NCBI RefSeq assembly: GCF_025989125.1
Contig: NZ_JAPDNR010000001.1
Coordinates: 5,878,087 to 5,942,086 of the forward strand
DNA length: 64,000 nt
Direction of reading: 5' to 3'
DNA from: Chitinophaga nivalis
GTDB taxonomy: Bacteria; Bacteroidota; Bacteroidia; Chitinophagales; Chitinophagaceae
How positions within the stretch are numbered: position 1 is the stretch's first letter; every line of letters starts with the position of its first letter. Below the pieces are notes generated by a model. The model did no database searches. It saw nothing but the letters and a program-made list of their open reading frames with translations, and was not told the origin of the DNA. The position numbers and the translations under genes are program-made. Shown here piece after piece: positions 26,930-35,500 of this stretch.

Positions 26930-28402
26930 CTATCTTGTAAGTACCAGGTTGCGGGTAAACACTTTTCTGTCTTTGGTCCGGATGGTCACCAGATACATCC
27001 CTTCCGGCAGGGATGACGGCAGTACCACCGTTCTTGTACGCAACCGGGTATAAAACATTTCCTGGCCACGCATATCCTTCACCCAAAGGTCACTGCCTTC
27101 CACCGGTATATCCCCGCCAATCGTGATTTGCCCCGTACTGGGATTGGGATAGATAGTGAGTCGTTGCGCTCCCGGCTGCACCTTTGCGGTATCTATCCGG
27201 GCAGCAGCGCTATTCGGCTGACATGCCGGATCTTTGCCATAGGAACACCACATAGACTTAACTTCCTCCGCTGTGAGGGCCCTGCTATAAAAGATCAGGT
27301 CATCCAATTGCGCCTGATGAATAAAAAATTGAATATTCGACAACGGTTCCCGGACTACATCTCCCCATCCTCCCCTTCCTATTTCCGCACCATTTACGAA
27401 AAGCGCACATCCTTCATCGTCATAGGTGAAAACATACTGGTTAAACTCACCTTCTTTCGCCAGTTGATTTCTAAATACTTCGTTTTCAGCCAACACTTCC
27501 CTATCACTGGTAGTGCCGGTTATCCTGAATCTGGCTTCTGTCAGAAACATCGATACCATAAAAGCTCTTATTCCCACTAAGGGCGACCTACCATCTGGTT
27601 CGTCTGGTGAAATCAGATCCAAACGGGCCCAAAATGAAATCGTCTTGGGAGTAGCTTTCACTGAATCTGCCACGTCGGTACTCGCTACCGAATCCACCCG
27701 GATGGAAGCGCTACGAACCGCTTCTCCGCAAATACCATCGCCGTAAACAAGATAATCGGTACCTACCATCTCCAGTCCTGTCATGGCATCATGAAGTGTT
27801 CTTTCAAATGGGAAATAGTATAAAGGATTGGCCGGCGCCTGACCACAATTCATCGGCAGCTGGGCCGCATAGTACACCCGCAATCCAACATTTATACCTG
27901 CCAGTCCACTATGCTGGTATATTCTCACCGCATCGTAAGGCTTTGTAGCAGGAAAAGAAATAGCGCCCCGACTCGAGTCTTGCCAAAGTGTGAGCAAAGA
28001 AGCATCTATTGATTTCAAATCTCCATTAGGTATATTACCTAATAGCGTTTCTACAGCTATCCCCCCTAACAGGCGGACTAATAGTGAGGGTTGCCCGGTG
28101 CCCAGGCCAATTTCCACTTTCCCCGGTCCCACAGGACGTGGAAAGTGCAATGTCTGTTGTATACCACCTGCCACGCCCAGTCCTATCGTAAACGTAGCAT
28201 AGTCATTTTCATTACTGCCAACGGTATTACCTGCATCCAACACCTGACACCCCACACATACGCCGAATATTTGATGGCTTTCGCCATTTGCGTAAATTTT
28301 GATCTGGGCAACAGCGATAGCTCCAAACGAAGGGATCAACAATAATATACATACAAGTAGCGCCACCCATAACCGGTGGCCATAGTGTAAAGATGAAGTC
28401 AT
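26930..28402 (-). CDS. Secreted protein with LamG/concanavalin-like region and T9SS type A sorting domain
   Basis: 490 residues. A long signal peptide (about 1-33, ending AIAVAQ) precedes a beta-rich N-terminal region. A LamG-like stretch lies near residues 195-375 (FPFERTLHDAMTGLEMVG, PKTISFWARLDL, DLIFYSRALTAEEV). The C-terminal ~75 residues are a type A T9SS sorting domain: LTIYPNPSTGQITIGG, DMRGQEM, then LPEGMYLVTIRTKD. The protein should cross the outer membrane through T9SS and be attached to the surface or released. LamG-like folds bind carbohydrate or protein, but no catalytic domain is visible. It is a single gene with its own terminator; the start is the first ATG with a suitable signal peptide. 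Confidence 0.85.
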   Translation of the reverse strand: MTSSLHYGHRLWVALLVCILLLIPSFGAIAVAQIKIYANGESHQIFGVCVGCQVLDAGNTVGSNENDYATFTIGLGVAGGIQQTLHFPRPVGPGKVEIGLGTGQPSLLVRLLGGIAVETLLGNIPNGDLKSIDASLLTLWQDSSRGAISFPATKPYDAVRIYQHSGLAGINVGLRVYYAAQLPMNCGQAPANPLYYFPFERTLHDAMTGLEMVGTDYLVYGDGICGEAVRSASIRVDSVASTDVADSVKATPKTISFWARLDLISPDEPDGRSPLVGIRAFMVSMFLTEARFRITGTTSDREVLAENEVFRNQLAKEGEFNQYVFTYDDEGCALFVNGAEIGRGGWGDVVREPLSNIQFFIHQAQLDDLIFYSRALTAEEVKSMWCSYGKDPACQPNSAAARIDTAKVQPGAQRLTIYPNPSTGQITIGGDIPVEGSDLWVKDMRGQEMFYTRLRTRTVVLPSSLPEGMYLVTIRTKDRKVFTRNLVLTR

Positions 28403-28871
28403 AGCATTAAGGTTTAATGATTAAAGTGAGGTAATTATTTAATCCGCACAATCTGTTGTAAGTAGGGCCAATTTTCATTTAACTGCTGCAACTGCGAGCC
28501 ATGAATAAGGTTCATCCGGATATCTGCTGTCATGCAACAGCTATCAAATATAAAGAAGATCCCATCACAAAAAGCAGCAGGGGCAAAGGCAAGCTGGTAA
28601 ATAATCTGGCAGAAAATATCGGTTAGTATCAGGCCCTTCCTGATTTTCCTTGCACCAACATCAATTGCTCCCTGTCTTTTCCATCATGTCCGCTGACAGG
28701 TGCAACCAGTTTTCTTTTGCAATGGAAAGCGCTTCGGTTACGTTTTTAATAGCAGCTTTGCGTATCTCTCTTAAAAAAAAGGATAACCGGCCACCTGATA
28801 CACATCAACTTTATCAAAAAGTTGTGTACATTATACACCACATTGTCACACCGATCTTTTTACATGTTAAA
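28403..28871. other. Intergenic region between divergent genes
   Basis: About 470 bases without a convincing gene. An in-frame extension of the NIPSNAP gene back to 28650 is open, but it reads as non-coding sequence and precedes the obvious Tat signal. Near 28806-28838 two short inverted repeats stand side by side: CAACTTT-N5-AAAGTTG (28806-28824) and GTGTA-N5-TACAC (28824-28838). They sit 35-65 bases before the chosen start and could be regulator sites. Confidence 0.4.
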
Positions 28872-29669
28872 ATGTCGACCAACATGCAACGCAGAAAATT
28901 CCTACGTTCGTCGCTGGCGGTTACTGCAGGTATCGCAGCCACACTCAGTCCGGCCATAGCCCAGGATAAGCCATCTTCCACACAAAAAGAACTATACGAA
29001 TGGCGTGAATATGAAATACGCTTCGGTTCCGATCTGGAACAACTGGAAAAGTATTTCAAGACAGCATTGATTCCGGCCTTGAATAAATACGGCGTAAAAA
29101 ACGTAGGCGTCTTCAAGGAATGGAGACCCTCAGAACCCGCTAAAATTTATTTACTGACACCTTATGCATCGCTCGAACAATACCTTTCCGTGCCTACACA
29201 GATAAAAGCAGATGCCGCGTATCTTAAAAACTGTGCCCCCTATAGCAACATCCCGGCTGATAAAGCAGTATACAACCGGTTTACGGCTTCCCTGATGATG
29301 GCTTTTGATGGGTTTCCGGCTATGGTGGTGCCATCCGGTACTTCCCGGATATTTGAATTAAGAACCTATGAAGGCTATAGTGAAGATGCCGTGAGAAGAA
29401 AAATCGATATGTTCCATGATGGGGAATTCCCCATTTTCAAACGGGCAAAACTGAATCCTGTATTTTTTGGAGAAGTGATTGCCGGCGATAAGCTACCCCG
29501 CCTTACCTACCTGATCACCTGCAACAGCATGGAAGAACGCGATAAAGGATGGTCGGCTTTTGTAGCGGATCCGGAATGGAAGAAACTAGTAGCGAATCCC
29601 CGGTACGCCTATACGATTTCTAAAATCAGCAATACCTTTTTAGTGCCTACCGCCTATTCACAGGTCTAG
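28872..29669 (+). CDS. NIPSNAP family protein with Tat-type signal
   Basis: 265 residues from the ATG at 28872. The N-terminus (MSTNMQRRKFLRSSLAVTAG) has the twin-arginine pattern RRKFL, a hydrophobic stretch and cleavage near AIAQ, so export folded through Tat is likely. Two NIPSNAP-type ferredoxin-like repeats follow, starting at LYEWREYEIRFGSD and at RIFELRTYEGYSED, with FxGEVIAG in the second. NIPSNAP proteins occur next to carbohydrate or aromatic metabolism genes in Bacteroidota, but their biochemical role is not established. The gene is monocistronic, ending at a strong hairpin shared with the convergent DMP19 gene. Earlier in-frame codons back to 28650 were rejected because they would bury the Tat signal. 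Confidence 0.88.
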   Translation: MSTNMQRRKFLRSSLAVTAGIAATLSPAIAQDKPSSTQKELYEWREYEIRFGSDLEQLEKYFKTALIPALNKYGVKNVGVFKEWRPSEPAKIYLLTPYASLEQYLSVPTQIKADAAYLKNCAPYSNIPADKAVYNRFTASLMMAFDGFPAMVVPSGTSRIFELRTYEGYSEDAVRRKIDMFHDGEFPIFKRAKLNPVFFGEVIAGDKLPRLTYLITCNSMEERDKGWSAFVADPEWKKLVANPRYAYTISKISNTFLVPTAYSQV

Positions 29670-29684
29670 CAGGTCCCTAAAAAG

Positions 29685-29713
29685 TTAAACCCTGTGCCAG
29701 GCACAGGGTTTAA
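29685..29713. terminator. Bidirectional terminator between convergent genes
   Basis: A perfect 13-bp inverted repeat, TTAAACCCTGTGC / GCACAGGGTTTAA, with a CAG loop. It lies between the NIPSNAP stop (29669) and the DMP19-like stop (29732), with short A/T runs on both sides. Confidence 0.8.
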
Positions 29714-29731
29714 TAAGATAACCGGGAATTA

Positions 29732-30238
29732 TTATACTACCTTAATAAAGCTGGCCAGGTTTGTTTCCAGATACTTTCTGAATCTTGTCACTTCTTCGTC
29801 CATGATGTCGTAGAAAGCGCTATCTAAAGGTTCAAAGTGTGTAAACTCTTTATACAGCCGGGAGAAGGCTTCCAGTTCCCGTTCTTCTTCCAGCAATTCC
29901 TTATGCGCTACATAAATGGCTTCCGCCTGCCTGAGCAAGGCAGCCGTCTCCTGCAGGGACCATCTTTGCAGATCATCAATAAAAGAATTTTCAAAAACAA
30001 ACTGTCCATAACCATTATGTATCAGCTGTAAAAATCCGCCGTTGGTGACCTGTCCGTAAAGCGCATCATAGGTGAGCAATACCTGCTGATCATCGCTCAG
30101 CTGGTCCAGCAGGGCAAACTCATCTTCTGCTTCCTCTACTGCATCCTGATACGGTTCCAGTACAGCATAGATAAAATCCCAATCCTCTTCCCGGGCGGCT
30201 GCTATTATTTCCTTTTTAACAGTTGGTAGAAATTCCAT
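29732..30238 (-). CDS. DMP19 family protein (DUF4375)
   Basis: 168 residues, acidic and soluble. The family core is recognisable: LLTYDALYGQVTNGGFLQLIHNGYG, then FENSFIDDLQRWSLQETAALL. This is the NGGFxQ-type signature of DMP19/DUF4375 proteins. The exact function is unknown; relatives occur as stand-alone cytoplasmic proteins and inside immunity-gene clusters. It is the third gene of a minus-strand series, with 48 bases separating it from the DUF2185-like gene upstream, and it ends at the bidirectional hairpin. Confidence 0.85.
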   Translation of the reverse strand: MEFLPTVKKEIIAAAREEDWDFIYAVLEPYQDAVEEAEDEFALLDQLSDDQQVLLTYDALYGQVTNGGFLQLIHNGYGQFVFENSFIDDLQRWSLQETAALLRQAEAIYVAHKELLEEERELEAFSRLYKEFTHFEPLDSAFYDIMDEEVTRFRKYLETNLASFIKVV

Positions 30239-30286
30239 GTCGATATAAATAAACTGATCAATTTTTTTGTCGGGTCGGGAAAGTGA

Positions 30287-30640
30287 CTATTCCATTGCCC
30301 CTTCGTTTTCATCCTCTTCTTCTTCCTCAAACTCCTGCCGCTCCCACACATCTCCCGGAAATCTGCGATCTGCAAACTCCCCGCAAGCCAGATCTGCCAC
30401 CTCATTCAGCGTAGGGTCCAGCGTCACCACATCCCGCAGACAAACCAATACAGCGCCTTCTTCTGCAACGTTCAACGCTTCTTCCGTGGTAGCGTTCAAA
30501 AATTCTGCGGTCAGAAACTGCCAGTATCCATCATGCTCATGTACAACCCGTAGTACCGGCAGCACGCCATCTATAAAGCCCTGCGTACTAAAGACGCCCT
30601 GTGTTTCCGGTTCCCGGAATTTATACCCCGTAGTTTCCAT
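30287..30640 (-). CDS. DUF2185/Imm33-like protein
   Basis: 117 residues with a very acidic C-terminal tail. The middle reads VLPVLRVVHEHDGYWQFL, then VCLRDVVTLDPTLNEVADL, then GEFADRR. This order (input strand ending in a DGxWQF turn, then a LDPxLxEL helix and GxxxxR) is like the DUF2185/Imm33 family, whose members are often immunity-type proteins. The match is by pattern and moderate. It lies 13 bases after the exported-protein gene and 48 before the DMP19 gene. The three form a probable operon. Confidence 0.6.
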   Translation of the reverse strand: METTGYKFREPETQGVFSTQGFIDGVLPVLRVVHEHDGYWQFLTAEFLNATTEEALNVAEEGAVLVCLRDVVTLDPTLNEVADLACGEFADRRFPGDVWERQEFEEEEEDENEGAME

Positions 30641-30653
30641 TTTTATGTGGTAG

Positions 30654-31130
30654 TTAATAGGCCAATTTTACGCCGTCAATAATCAATTCTTCACAGGCCA
30701 GCGTCATAAAGGCACTGCCATAGTCGCCGGTCATCTGATCATTCATCGTTTCCAGCACGGCCGATTTAAATTCAATCTTCCTGCCAGGAAGCTTTCCGTA
30801 CGAGTCTGTCGCTATCAGCTGCCCATCCAGTCCTCCTTTGTTTTGTATGAAAGCCCGCAGCAAGGGAAGATCCTGTTTTTCAAAATCGATGGACAGGTAA
30901 TGGCCCCGGGATGTTTCTGCTACTGCGTTTTTATTGGCCGTGTCCTTCACGGGCGCACTGGCCCGGTTAAAAGATACAGTGAAAGACCTGGCAGCAGCGA
31001 TCACCTGTTTGTTACCTTCCTTCACCGTGATTTCCATCTTGATACGTTTTTCTTCTGCGTACTGGGCGCTGACTGTTTCAACCGTGAGACCGATAAAAGC
31101 GAGTACAAAAAAAACAAACTTTATTTTCAT
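30654..31130 (-). CDS. Exported protein of unknown function, faintly Hcp-like
   Basis: 158 residues from the ATG at 31130. An in-frame codon at 31199 was rejected because it lies before a good signal peptide (MKIKFVFFVLAFIGL...VSAQ). The mature part is beta-rich: AARSFTVSFNR, YLSIDFEKQDLPLLRAFI, GRKIEFKSAVLETM, then FMTLACEELIIDGVKL. The spacing is faintly like Hcp/TssD tube proteins of type VI secretion, but those have no signal peptide and no other secretion gene is nearby. I treat the family as unknown. It is the first gene of the series with the DUF2185-like and DMP19 genes, 13 bases upstream of the former. Confidence 0.65.
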   Translation of the reverse strand: MKIKFVFFVLAFIGLTVETVSAQYAEEKRIKMEITVKEGNKQVIAAARSFTVSFNRASAPVKDTANKNAVAETSRGHYLSIDFEKQDLPLLRAFIQNKGGLDGQLIATDSYGKLPGRKIEFKSAVLETMNDQMTGDYGSAFMTLACEELIIDGVKLAY

Positions 31131-31290
31131 AGCCGAATATTTTTGACAAGAATAAAAATTTGTACGCTGTCCGCCCGCTATCAATTGACATTTGTTCACT
31201 TTGGTTTGTTGTTTGGCCGGGTATCCCGGAAATCCGGTAAACGACCGGATGCCGGCTTTGATTTGCAGATCTGCTATACAGCCGGTATAT

Positions 31291-31321
31291 TTTGTTGGTC
31301 CTGTTACAATCTATATCTTAG
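31291..31321 (+). promoter_or_regulatory. Candidate promoter of the LytS-type kinase gene
   Basis: TTTG at 31291-31294 and TATCTTAG at 31314-31321 are separated by 19 bases, close to the Bacteroidota pattern TTTG-N19-TAnnTTTG (one mismatch in the -7 element). The start codon is 15 bases downstream, giving a very short leader. Confidence 0.5.
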
Positions 31322-31336
31322 CCCTTATTTGCCCAT

Positions 31337-33352
31337 ATGTCTGTGAAACGATGCTGTAATATATATTGGCCACTTTGGAGTAGTATGCTATGCGCGCTGC
31401 TGTTATCAGGTATGATAATCCGCGCACAGGAAATTTCCCTTTGTGAAAAAAATGCCAGTGCAGGCTATGCCCAACGGTTTACCGACTCCACTGCCAGTAT
31501 CCAGCTACAGCTGCAGGCCCTCCGGCTGGCCGAAGCACAAAAGAGCAACGCCGATCAGGCGATTTGTTACGCTTACCTGGCGATGACCCACAGACGCCTG
31601 TTACACCTGCAGGCATTCACCCAATATGCGGAACTGTCCGGGCAAATGGCAGCTACCACAACGGATGATCGGGCAAAAGCCTTTGCAGCCTGGGCGATGG
31701 GCTCCCTAAAGTCGTACATCGACGATAAGTCCCGCGCACTGGATTACCTGCTGGAAGCCTATGGACGCTTTGCCCGCCTGGAAGCTTACGATCACTGTGC
31801 CAAAATAGGCGCCGACATCTCCTACCTCTTCTCTCCCGGCTCGGAAGAGAAAACAAAGAAATATGCAGACGCCGCACTTGGCTATGCAACGAAATCCGGT
31901 GATCCCGAAAACATATTGCATGCCCGCCTCGCGGTTGGCAGCTATCTGCTGGACCGCGCCACGACAGGCGATCCCGGCCAATGGCCCGATGCCATTGCTT
32001 TTTTCAGGCAAACCATCGCCCTCGCAGAACAAGCCGAAAAAAAGATCATCAGCAAGAGTAATCTGGGTATCGCCTACATCAACCTCGCCGTACTTTATAT
32101 GAATGGCCCCCGGCCCATCGACGAGCGTTCATTTTTATCCTGCCTGGAAAAGGCCACAGCCATCGGTCAGCAATTTGATATCAAAAACATCTATCGCAGC
32201 GCGGTCGGGCTACGCGGACAATACTACCTGGAAAAAGGCGAATATGATATCGCCGAACACCTCTTTAAGGAAGGCATCGCCTATCAGCAAACCCTCCCCT
32301 ACAAAGACAATTACCTGCAGGCAGCTTTTTACGGATGCCTGAAAGACCTGGCCGCCCGGAAAAAAGACTATGCGGCCTATTACAACTATGACATCCCGTT
32401 TGTCAGATTCAATCAACTCAAATACGATGAATCTACCCAGCGCATCTTACAAAATGCTGACGCCAGATTTGAGTCAGATAAAAAAATTACCCGGATCAGG
32501 CAACTGGAACAGGAAAATCAGCTACAGCGGAAAAACAAACTGCTGGGATACGGTATTTCAGCGGTGCTGCTGGCAGGACTTGTATTTATGTACCGATCTT
32601 ATTATTACCGGCAGCGGTATTATCAGAACCGGGAAGATATGCTGCAGCAACAACAGGCCAACGATCAGCTCCGGATGCAGCTCATGGAAAAAGAAACGCT
32701 GGAAAACCTGGCCGACAAACTCTCCCTGGAAAGACGACTGCTGCAATCCCAGATGGACCCTCACTTTATTTTTAATGCACTGGGGAATATTCAGGGCATG
32801 ATCCTGCAGCAGGACAATCAGCTGGCCCTGGCTTACCTCTCTAAATTTGCGCGGTTGAGCCGGCAGGTACTGGAACACTCCCGGATGGAAAACATCACGC
32901 TGGCAGAAGAAATAGCAACGCTGACCAACTACATCGAACTACAACAGCTGCGATTGAATAATAGCTTCGATTACCACATCAGCTGTGCGGACGACACCGA
33001 CCAGCAACTGCGCATCCCGCCGCTGTTGATACAACCTTTTCTGGAAAATGCCGTCGAACATGGGTTAAAGCCACTGGCATCCTCCCTGCGCGGATTACTG
33101 ACCCTGCACTTTGCAGAAAATACAACCGATCATTTACTGGTTTGTACCATTACTGATAATGGCATCGGGCTAACGGAGTCCAGACGCCGCAAAACCAATC
33201 ATGCACACCATTCCCTGGCAACAAAAATAACGGATGAACGCCTGCAACTGATGCTGAAAGAACATCCCCACACCCGGCTGGAGATCCGGGAAAGAGAGGT
33301 GAACACAGAAGGACAAGGTTGTGTGGTTATAGTATATATTCCCCTATCATAA
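31337..33352 (+). CDS. LytS/YehU-type sensor histidine kinase with periplasmic TPR region
   Basis: 671 residues. A signal peptide (about 1-31, IIRAQ) leads to a helical TPR-like sensor region to about residue 380. One membrane helix follows near 400-420 (LLGYGISAVLLAGLVFMY), then a coiled coil. The His_kinase domain begins LLQSQMDPHFIFNALGNIQ, with His476 as expected phospho-acceptor. The ATP-binding N-box QPFLENAVEHG lies near 565-576 and a G-box TDNGIG near 605-612. This is the standard 5TM-less TPR/His_kinase layout common in Bacteroidota. It phosphorylates the LytTR regulator whose gene begins 4 bases after this stop codon. Confidence 0.93.
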   Translation: MSVKRCCNIYWPLWSSMLCALLLSGMIIRAQEISLCEKNASAGYAQRFTDSTASIQLQLQALRLAEAQKSNADQAICYAYLAMTHRRLLHLQAFTQYAELSGQMAATTTDDRAKAFAAWAMGSLKSYIDDKSRALDYLLEAYGRFARLEAYDHCAKIGADISYLFSPGSEEKTKKYADAALGYATKSGDPENILHARLAVGSYLLDRATTGDPGQWPDAIAFFRQTIALAEQAEKKIISKSNLGIAYINLAVLYMNGPRPIDERSFLSCLEKATAIGQQFDIKNIYRSAVGLRGQYYLEKGEYDIAEHLFKEGIAYQQTLPYKDNYLQAAFYGCLKDLAARKKDYAAYYNYDIPFVRFNQLKYDESTQRILQNADARFESDKKITRIRQLEQENQLQRKNKLLGYGISAVLLAGLVFMYRSYYYRQRYYQNREDMLQQQQANDQLRMQLMEKETLENLADKLSLERRLLQSQMDPHFIFNALGNIQGMILQQDNQLALAYLSKFARLSRQVLEHSRMENITLAEEIATLTNYIELQQLRLNNSFDYHISCADDTDQQLRIPPLLIQPFLENAVEHGLKPLASSLRGLLTLHFAENTTDHLLVCTITDNGIGLTESRRRKTNHAHHSLATKITDERLQLMLKEHPHTRLEIREREVNTEGQGCVVIVYIPLS

Positions 33353-33356
33353 CATC

Positions 33357-34094
33357 ATGTATAAAGCGATTATAGTAGAAGACGAATATCACCTGCGGGA
33401 AGCCCTTTCCATCCTGATAGAGATGGTGGCGCCGGAAACGATACAACTCATTGGATATGCTGAAAGAGCGGCCGAAGCCGTAAAACTGATCGACCGGCTT
33501 AAACCCGATCTGGTGTTTATGGATATTATGCTGAAAGAAGGCACCGGATTCGATGTACTGCAACAGGTTAACCATCGGACCTTTCACCTCATATTCACCA
33601 CCGCCTACGAAGAACATGCTGTCCGGGCCTTTAAATTCAGTGCGATAGATTACCTGCTGAAACCCATCGATGCGGCAGAACTGAAAATGGCGTTGGACCG
33701 GATCACAACCCTACAAGAACGTTTGCTGGCAGATAAACAATTGACGGCATTAAACAACAATCTGGATAAAACGCCGAAAAGGCTCGTCCTCCCCACACAG
33801 GAAGCGATGCACGTGGTGAAGATCGATCAGATTCTCCGCTGCGAAACATCCGGCTCCTATACCACTTTCTATTTTACAGACGGGAAAAAGATCATCGTTT
33901 CCAGGCCCTTAAAAACTTATGAAGATATCCTGCTGCCACCGGATTTCTTCCGCGTACATCAGTCGCATCTGATCAACATCAATTATATCGTCAGTTATTC
34001 CCGGGAAGGCCTGGTGCAAATGGAAGACAACACCACCATTCCGATATCGCGGGGCAATAAAGAAGCTTTTTTCAAACTCATGAAAGACGGATAG
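33357..34094 (+). CDS. LytTR-type response regulator
   Basis: 245 residues. The receiver domain (1-120) has the acidic pair Glu8/Asp9, phospho-acceptor Asp56 (DLVFMDIML) and Lys102 (YLLKPID). A LytTR DNA-binding domain fills about 138-243: IDQILRCETSGSYTTFYF, then FFRVHQSHLINI. It is coupled to the kinase gene with a 4-base gap and is surely its partner. Targets are unknown. The DUF4870 membrane gene 90 bases downstream is one candidate. Confidence 0.95.
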   Translation: MYKAIIVEDEYHLREALSILIEMVAPETIQLIGYAERAAEAVKLIDRLKPDLVFMDIMLKEGTGFDVLQQVNHRTFHLIFTTAYEEHAVRAFKFSAIDYLLKPIDAAELKMALDRITTLQERLLADKQLTALNNNLDKTPKRLVLPTQEAMHVVKIDQILRCETSGSYTTFYFTDGKKIIVSRPLKTYEDILLPPDFFRVHQSHLININYIVSYSREGLVQMEDNTTIPISRGNKEAFFKLMKDG

Positions 34095-34185
34095 CTACGG
34101 ATACAAAGCCAAAGCAGCAAAACGTAAAGTGACGCCTCCTGTATTTACCGCCAGCCCTACCTTTGGCAGCAAATGATTTAAAACG

Positions 34186-34515
34186 ATGAATAATAAAACC
34201 ATTGCTATCCTGAGTTATGTGACCATTATCGGATGGGTAGTTGCCTATGCTAAAAGTAAAGATCATACGCCCAAAAGCGACCTGGTAGTTTACCACCTGA
34301 AACAGGGTTTAGGCTTTTTCATACTCTCCGTGATCATCAACATCATGCTCTCTGTTATTGCATTGATGATACCCGGACTGGCAGTCCTGGGCTATCTGGG
34401 CTATGCATTGCTGATCATCTGGATATTCGGTATTATCAATGCAGTCAACGAACAAAAGAAACCTATTCCGGTAGTGGGAAAAATGTTTGAGGATAAATTT
34501 GCCTTTCTCGACTAA
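34186..34515 (+). CDS. DUF4870-like small membrane protein
   Basis: 109 residues with three probable membrane helices (ILSYVTIIGWVVAYA, FFILSVIINIMLSVIALMI, LGYALLIIWIFGIINAV). The conserved segment VVYHLKQGLGFF is typical of the DUF4870/Tic20-like family. The function is unknown. It follows the response-regulator gene on the same strand and ends at its own terminator. It could be in the same transcript or have its own promoter in the 91-base gap. Confidence 0.85.
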   Translation: MNNKTIAILSYVTIIGWVVAYAKSKDHTPKSDLVVYHLKQGLGFFILSVIINIMLSVIALMIPGLAVLGYLGYALLIIWIFGIINAVNEQKKPIPVVGKMFEDKFAFLD

Positions 34516-34542
34516 TCCATCACTTCCGTCATTCGTTGTCAG

Positions 34543-34590
34543 GGTTGTTTTTATGCTGTTTGATTTTGGCAGGATAAAAACAACCTTTTT
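34543..34590 (+). terminator. Terminator after the DUF4870-like gene
   Basis: Perfect 12-bp arms GGTTGTTTTTAT (34543-34554) and ATAAAAACAACC (34574-34585) with a 19-base loop, followed by TTTTT. Confidence 0.7.
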
Positions 34591-34669
34591 CTTGTTGTTC
34601 GGACTATTTTTAAAATAAGGTGGTGATGATAGCGGAACATACCACATATAGCCATCTCCGTTATACCTG

Positions 34670-35020
34670 CTACCTGGCCTCAATAACGAAAGCCTTTAAT
34701 TCATGCAGCTTACCGTCACGCAACCGCCACACATCGCAATAGGCGTAATCAATCAGTTTTCCCTCCTGATTCTTCAGGCTGATTTTGCCAAGTGCTGTCA
34801 CAAACTCACCTTCAGCAATTAAGTGTTCGACATGGAACTTTGGCGGCTCTTTGTATGCCTCCGCCATAAACTCGCGGACAGCCTCTTTCCCCTGTAGTAT
34901 TTTGTCGCCTACAAATGTCCACTCCGTATCATCCGTACAGAAAGACAGAAACCCCTCATAATCTCCTTCCGTAATAAGCGCATTGGCGTTTTCCAGTATG
35001 GCTTTATTATGCAGACTCAT
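34670..35020 (-). CDS. SnoaL-like / NTF2-fold protein
   Basis: 116 residues of the nuclear-transport-factor-2-like fold. It has an N-terminal helix with ILENANALITEGDYEGFLSFCTDDTEW, then the family's typical GKEAVREFM, and a final sheet (YAYCDVWRLRDGKLHELKAFV). SnoaL-like proteins are small ketosteroid-isomerase-type enzymes or binding proteins. Nothing here fixes a substrate. It is a single gene, convergent with the DUF4870 gene. Confidence 0.88.
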   Translation of the reverse strand: MSLHNKAILENANALITEGDYEGFLSFCTDDTEWTFVGDKILQGKEAVREFMAEAYKEPPKFHVEHLIAEGEFVTALGKISLKNQEGKLIDYAYCDVWRLRDGKLHELKAFVIEAR

Positions 35021-35500
35021 GTGGTTAATTTTAGGTATTATTGAATAATTCGATGGTATGCCGGAGCTATGCTCCGACTACGTTTGCAGCGAGTAGAGCG
35101 TTGACTGCTGCTATCAGCATAAAAAATAAATGTAGCACATTTTTTTCTCCCGCCAGGGGATTTGTATAATGCTTTACCTGACTGCGAAATTTGCGCTGTG
35201 AGGGTAGCTTACTGCGGGCTTTTCAAACTTTATTCATCAGTATCCGCGTTACGAACACGTGTCTGTACGGCGTTAACGTTAGCGCTCATGGCGCCACTGC
35301 TTTTAAGTAGCGGTGTGGCAGCCAGCATAAGGCAGCCCCAATACCTGCCAGGTAGTGCATACCGTGCATGTATCCACTTCCTGGCAGGCAACCTGTTATC
35401 TGGCAGATTCCAGCTGTTTTTATCTTCATGCCGGTGCATCAAACATGCTGCTACCCTGGCATATTGTATCATGTAGTATTTCGCCAAATCTGCTATCTTT
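35021..35500. other. Intergenic region with a possible decayed membrane-protein end
   Basis: About 480 bases with no intact gene I can support. Open frames on both strands here read as non-coding. On the minus strand around 35240-35390, two adjacent frames read like a hydrophobic helix (HYLAGIGAAL) joined by a shift to MLAATPLLKSSGAMSANV and a charged end. That could be the broken tail of a transporter gene, but the evidence is slight. A small hairpin CGGAGC-TAT-GCTCCG lies near 35062-35077. Confidence 0.3.

Noticed and set aside
28650..28871. Extended N-terminus of the NIPSNAP protein
   Set aside because: The extension places 74 unlikely residues before a clear Tat signal; the ATG at 28872 is the better start.
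30654..31130. Type VI secretion Hcp/TssD annotation for the exported protein
   Set aside because: A signal peptide is present, length and motifs match only faintly, and no other secretion genes are near.
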